Assembly: GCA_018814055.1 (NCBI GenBank)
Contig: JAHJAL010000166.1
Coordinates: 1-7,614, forward strand
Length of the DNA: 7,614 bases
Source of the DNA: Patescibacteria group bacterium
GTDB lineage: Bacteria > Patescibacteriota > JAHJAL01
Reading direction: 5' to 3'
Shown piece by piece: positions 6,660-7,614 of the stretch. Numbering within the stretch: the first letter of the stretch is position 1; every line of letters starts with the position of its first letter. The notes under the pieces are model-generated. The model had not been told where the DNA came from. It ran no database searches and saw only the letters and a list, made by a program, of their open reading frames with translations. The position numbers were made by a program, and so were the translations under genes.

Positions 6660-6661
6660 GT

Positions 6662-7363
6662 TTACTCTTGGTAGCATCCTTCCTGCATTTCGGGAGGGAA
6701 ATTGTATGGTGCCAGTTGATCGCAGGTGTAGACTCCGTTGCCGTGCCAGACTAGTGCCCACGATCCTAGATAATTGGATGCCATGAAGCCGCCGGCATTG
6801 CCCGGTCCGCCGGGGGCGATTTCAACCATACCTTTGATGTGTTGGTCGGTAGTTCGCATAATGTCTATGGTTATATCATCAACGGTCACGTTTTCAAAAC
6901 CTGGTTCCTGGGTAAATAGGGTTTTGATGATGGCGATTGTATCATTGTCATTGGATGTGGTTGGTTCGGGTGTGGCGGGAGCGTTGGGAGTGGTTGATGG
7001 ATCGTAGCAGTCTTCAGTCATTTCTGTCGGGAAGTTGTATGGTTCGATTTCCTGACAGGTAAAAACTCCATTACCTTCAAAAACGATTTCCCAGTCGCCA
7101 TGGATGTCAGTAGCGAGAAAAAGGCCGGAGTTGCCGGTAAAAGCATCTCCGAGGGTAACACTGCCGCGGACATGGTGGGTGGATTCCTCCGAGTAACTGA
7201 TTTTTACTTGGTTGGGGTCTAGGTTGTGGTTGGTAGCGAATAGATTTTTGAGAATAGTTGTTTTGTCCGGGGTGGGTGGGGGATTGTTGTTTGGTTGGGT
7301 GGGTAGACAGCCGGATAGAGCAAGAAATATGAGGGTGATGGTTAGAAAGATGCCTTTTTTCAT
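6662..7363 (-). CDS. Lipoprotein with a tandemly duplicated Cys-pair domain
   Basis: The 233-residue product starts with a textbook lipoprotein signal: MKKG, a hydrophobic core, and LALSGC with lipidated Cys19. A Pro/Asn/Thr-rich tether (20-35) leads to two related domains, about 36-121 and 143-231, joined by a Pro/Thr-rich linker. Each domain has a helix with 'ILKNLF' or 'IIKTLF', then a strand-rich middle with a Gly-rich turn and a 'W-x-(I/L)-V' strand, and ends in a near-identical block, GNGVFTC...PYNFPTEM...CY and GNGVYTC...PYNFPPEM...CY. Both Cys pairs (103/119 and 214/230) have the same 16-residue spacing, which suggests one disulfide per domain outside the membrane. I do not recognise a named family and assign no function. 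ATG 7363 is fixed by the signal peptide. It lies 10 nt after another lipoprotein gene and 24 nt before the antiporter gene, so it may be a cell-surface partner of either. Confidence 0.88.
   Translation of the reverse strand: MKKGIFLTITLIFLALSGCLPTQPNNNPPPTPDKTTILKNLFATNHNLDPNQVKISYSEESTHHVRGSVTLGDAFTGNSGLFLATDIHGDWEIVFEGNGVFTCQEIEPYNFPTEMTEDCYDPSTTPNAPATPEPTTSNDNDTIAIIKTLFTQEPGFENVTVDDITIDIMRTTDQHIKGMVEIAPGGPGNAGGFMASNYLGSWALVWHGNGVYTCDQLAPYNFPPEMQEGCYQE
6671..7258 (-). repeat. Duplicated protein domain within the lipoprotein gene
   Basis: The copies are at about 7001-7258 (residues 36-121) and 6671-6937 (residues 143-231). Similarity is strongest over the last 30 residues, where the two copies share W, GNGV, TC, PYNFP, EM and CY in register. 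The first halves have drifted much further, so the duplication looks old rather than recent. Confidence 0.75.
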
Positions 7364-7373
7364 GTTAATTATA

Positions 7374-7614
7374 TTATTGATTATTTAATATTGCTTCGGA
7401 TTGCTCGCCGAGAAAATTTTGACTGTGGCAGTAACATTGACATTCGCCGGGTTGATCACAGTTGGTTGAGTCGGGTAGTGTGCAAATGCCAATGTTGGTC
7501 ATGTCTTTATTGGCCTGCAGTGGCCAGATGCATTCACCTTGAGAGAAATCCTGGTCCCGACAAGTTTGGGCGCAATCAGAGTTTGATGAAAAATTCTGCT
7601 GGGTCAAACAGCCG
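7374..7614 (-). CDS. Partial small Cys-rich lipoprotein (5' end outside the window)
   Basis: The frame is open from the window edge to a TAA at 7374-7376. A TTG at 7605-7607 could be taken as a start, but the two codons before it encode Gly-Cys, giving G-C-L-T-Q-Q; this closely resembles the lipobox context S-G-C-L-P-T-Q of the next gene. I therefore read it as the lipidation site of a lipoprotein whose signal peptide lies beyond 7614. The mature part is about 79 residues and has eight further Cys in 42 residues (DCAQTC, GEC, GIC, TNC, then GECQCYC), enough for four disulfides or a metal site. Asn, Gln and Asp are frequent and there are no membrane segments. I know no named family with this spacing. 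It is followed after 10 nt by the duplicated-domain lipoprotein gene, probably in the same transcript. Confidence 0.7.
   Translation of the reverse strand, partial: GCLTQQNFSSNSDCAQTCRDQDFSQGECIWPLQANKDMTNIGICTLPDSTNCDQPGECQCYCHSQNFLGEQSEAILNNQ

Noticed and set aside
1..7614. CRISPR array, transposase, integrase, toxin-antitoxin pair or defence cassette
   Set aside because: No regularly spaced repeats, terminal inverted repeats, or matching protein motifs were seen on either strand; the tRNA has no duplicated 3' end that would mark an integrated element.

Overview
The window is a gene-dense, AT-leaning piece of bacterial chromosome with no sign of a mobile element, CRISPR array or phage. Small genes, near absence of Shine-Dalgarno sequences, a tRNA gene without an encoded CCA end, and Cys-rich or Pro/Thr-rich lipoproteins of unfamiliar type suggest a member of the Patescibacteria (candidate phyla radiation). 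This is an inference; no ribosomal or marker gene is present to prove it. TGA acts as a normal stop codon (ends of the hydrolase and glycosyltransferase genes), so the recoded code 25 of Gracilibacteria/SR1 does not apply.

Layout. Positions 1-93 (minus) hold the first 31 codons of a gene leaving the window, probably the YjbQ/UPF0047 family. A single tRNA-Ser(UGA) gene follows at 251-337 (plus), with its own promoter-like sequence and a good intrinsic terminator. Three plus-strand genes come next: an alpha/beta hydrolase-fold protein (452-1465), a family 2 glycosyltransferase (1530-2441) and a SAM-dependent methyltransferase (2446-3036). The last two lie 4 nt apart behind a strong sigma70-type promoter and form an operon.

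From 3033 to the right edge all genes are on the minus strand. Read in their own direction they are a Cys-rich lipoprotein (cut by the window edge), a lipoprotein with a duplicated domain, an Na+/Ca2+-exchanger-like antiporter, an M29 aminopeptidase and a GT-C (ArnT/PMT-like) membrane glycosyltransferase. Gaps are 10, 24 and 61 nt and then a 23-nt overlap, so they are probably co-transcribed at least in part. The two gene blocks converge and share the bases of their stop codons (TTAA at 3033-3036).

Together the genes point to cell-envelope work: surface glycan building (GT2, GT-C, possibly the methyltransferase), cation exchange, exported lipoproteins and peptide breakdown. The most unusual items are the duplicated lipoprotein domain, the truncated eight-cysteine lipoprotein, the exchanger's residue pattern, the palindrome just before the exchanger start, and a strong G-over-C excess on the plus strand that ignores gene direction. 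I did not find a convincing new multi-gene system.
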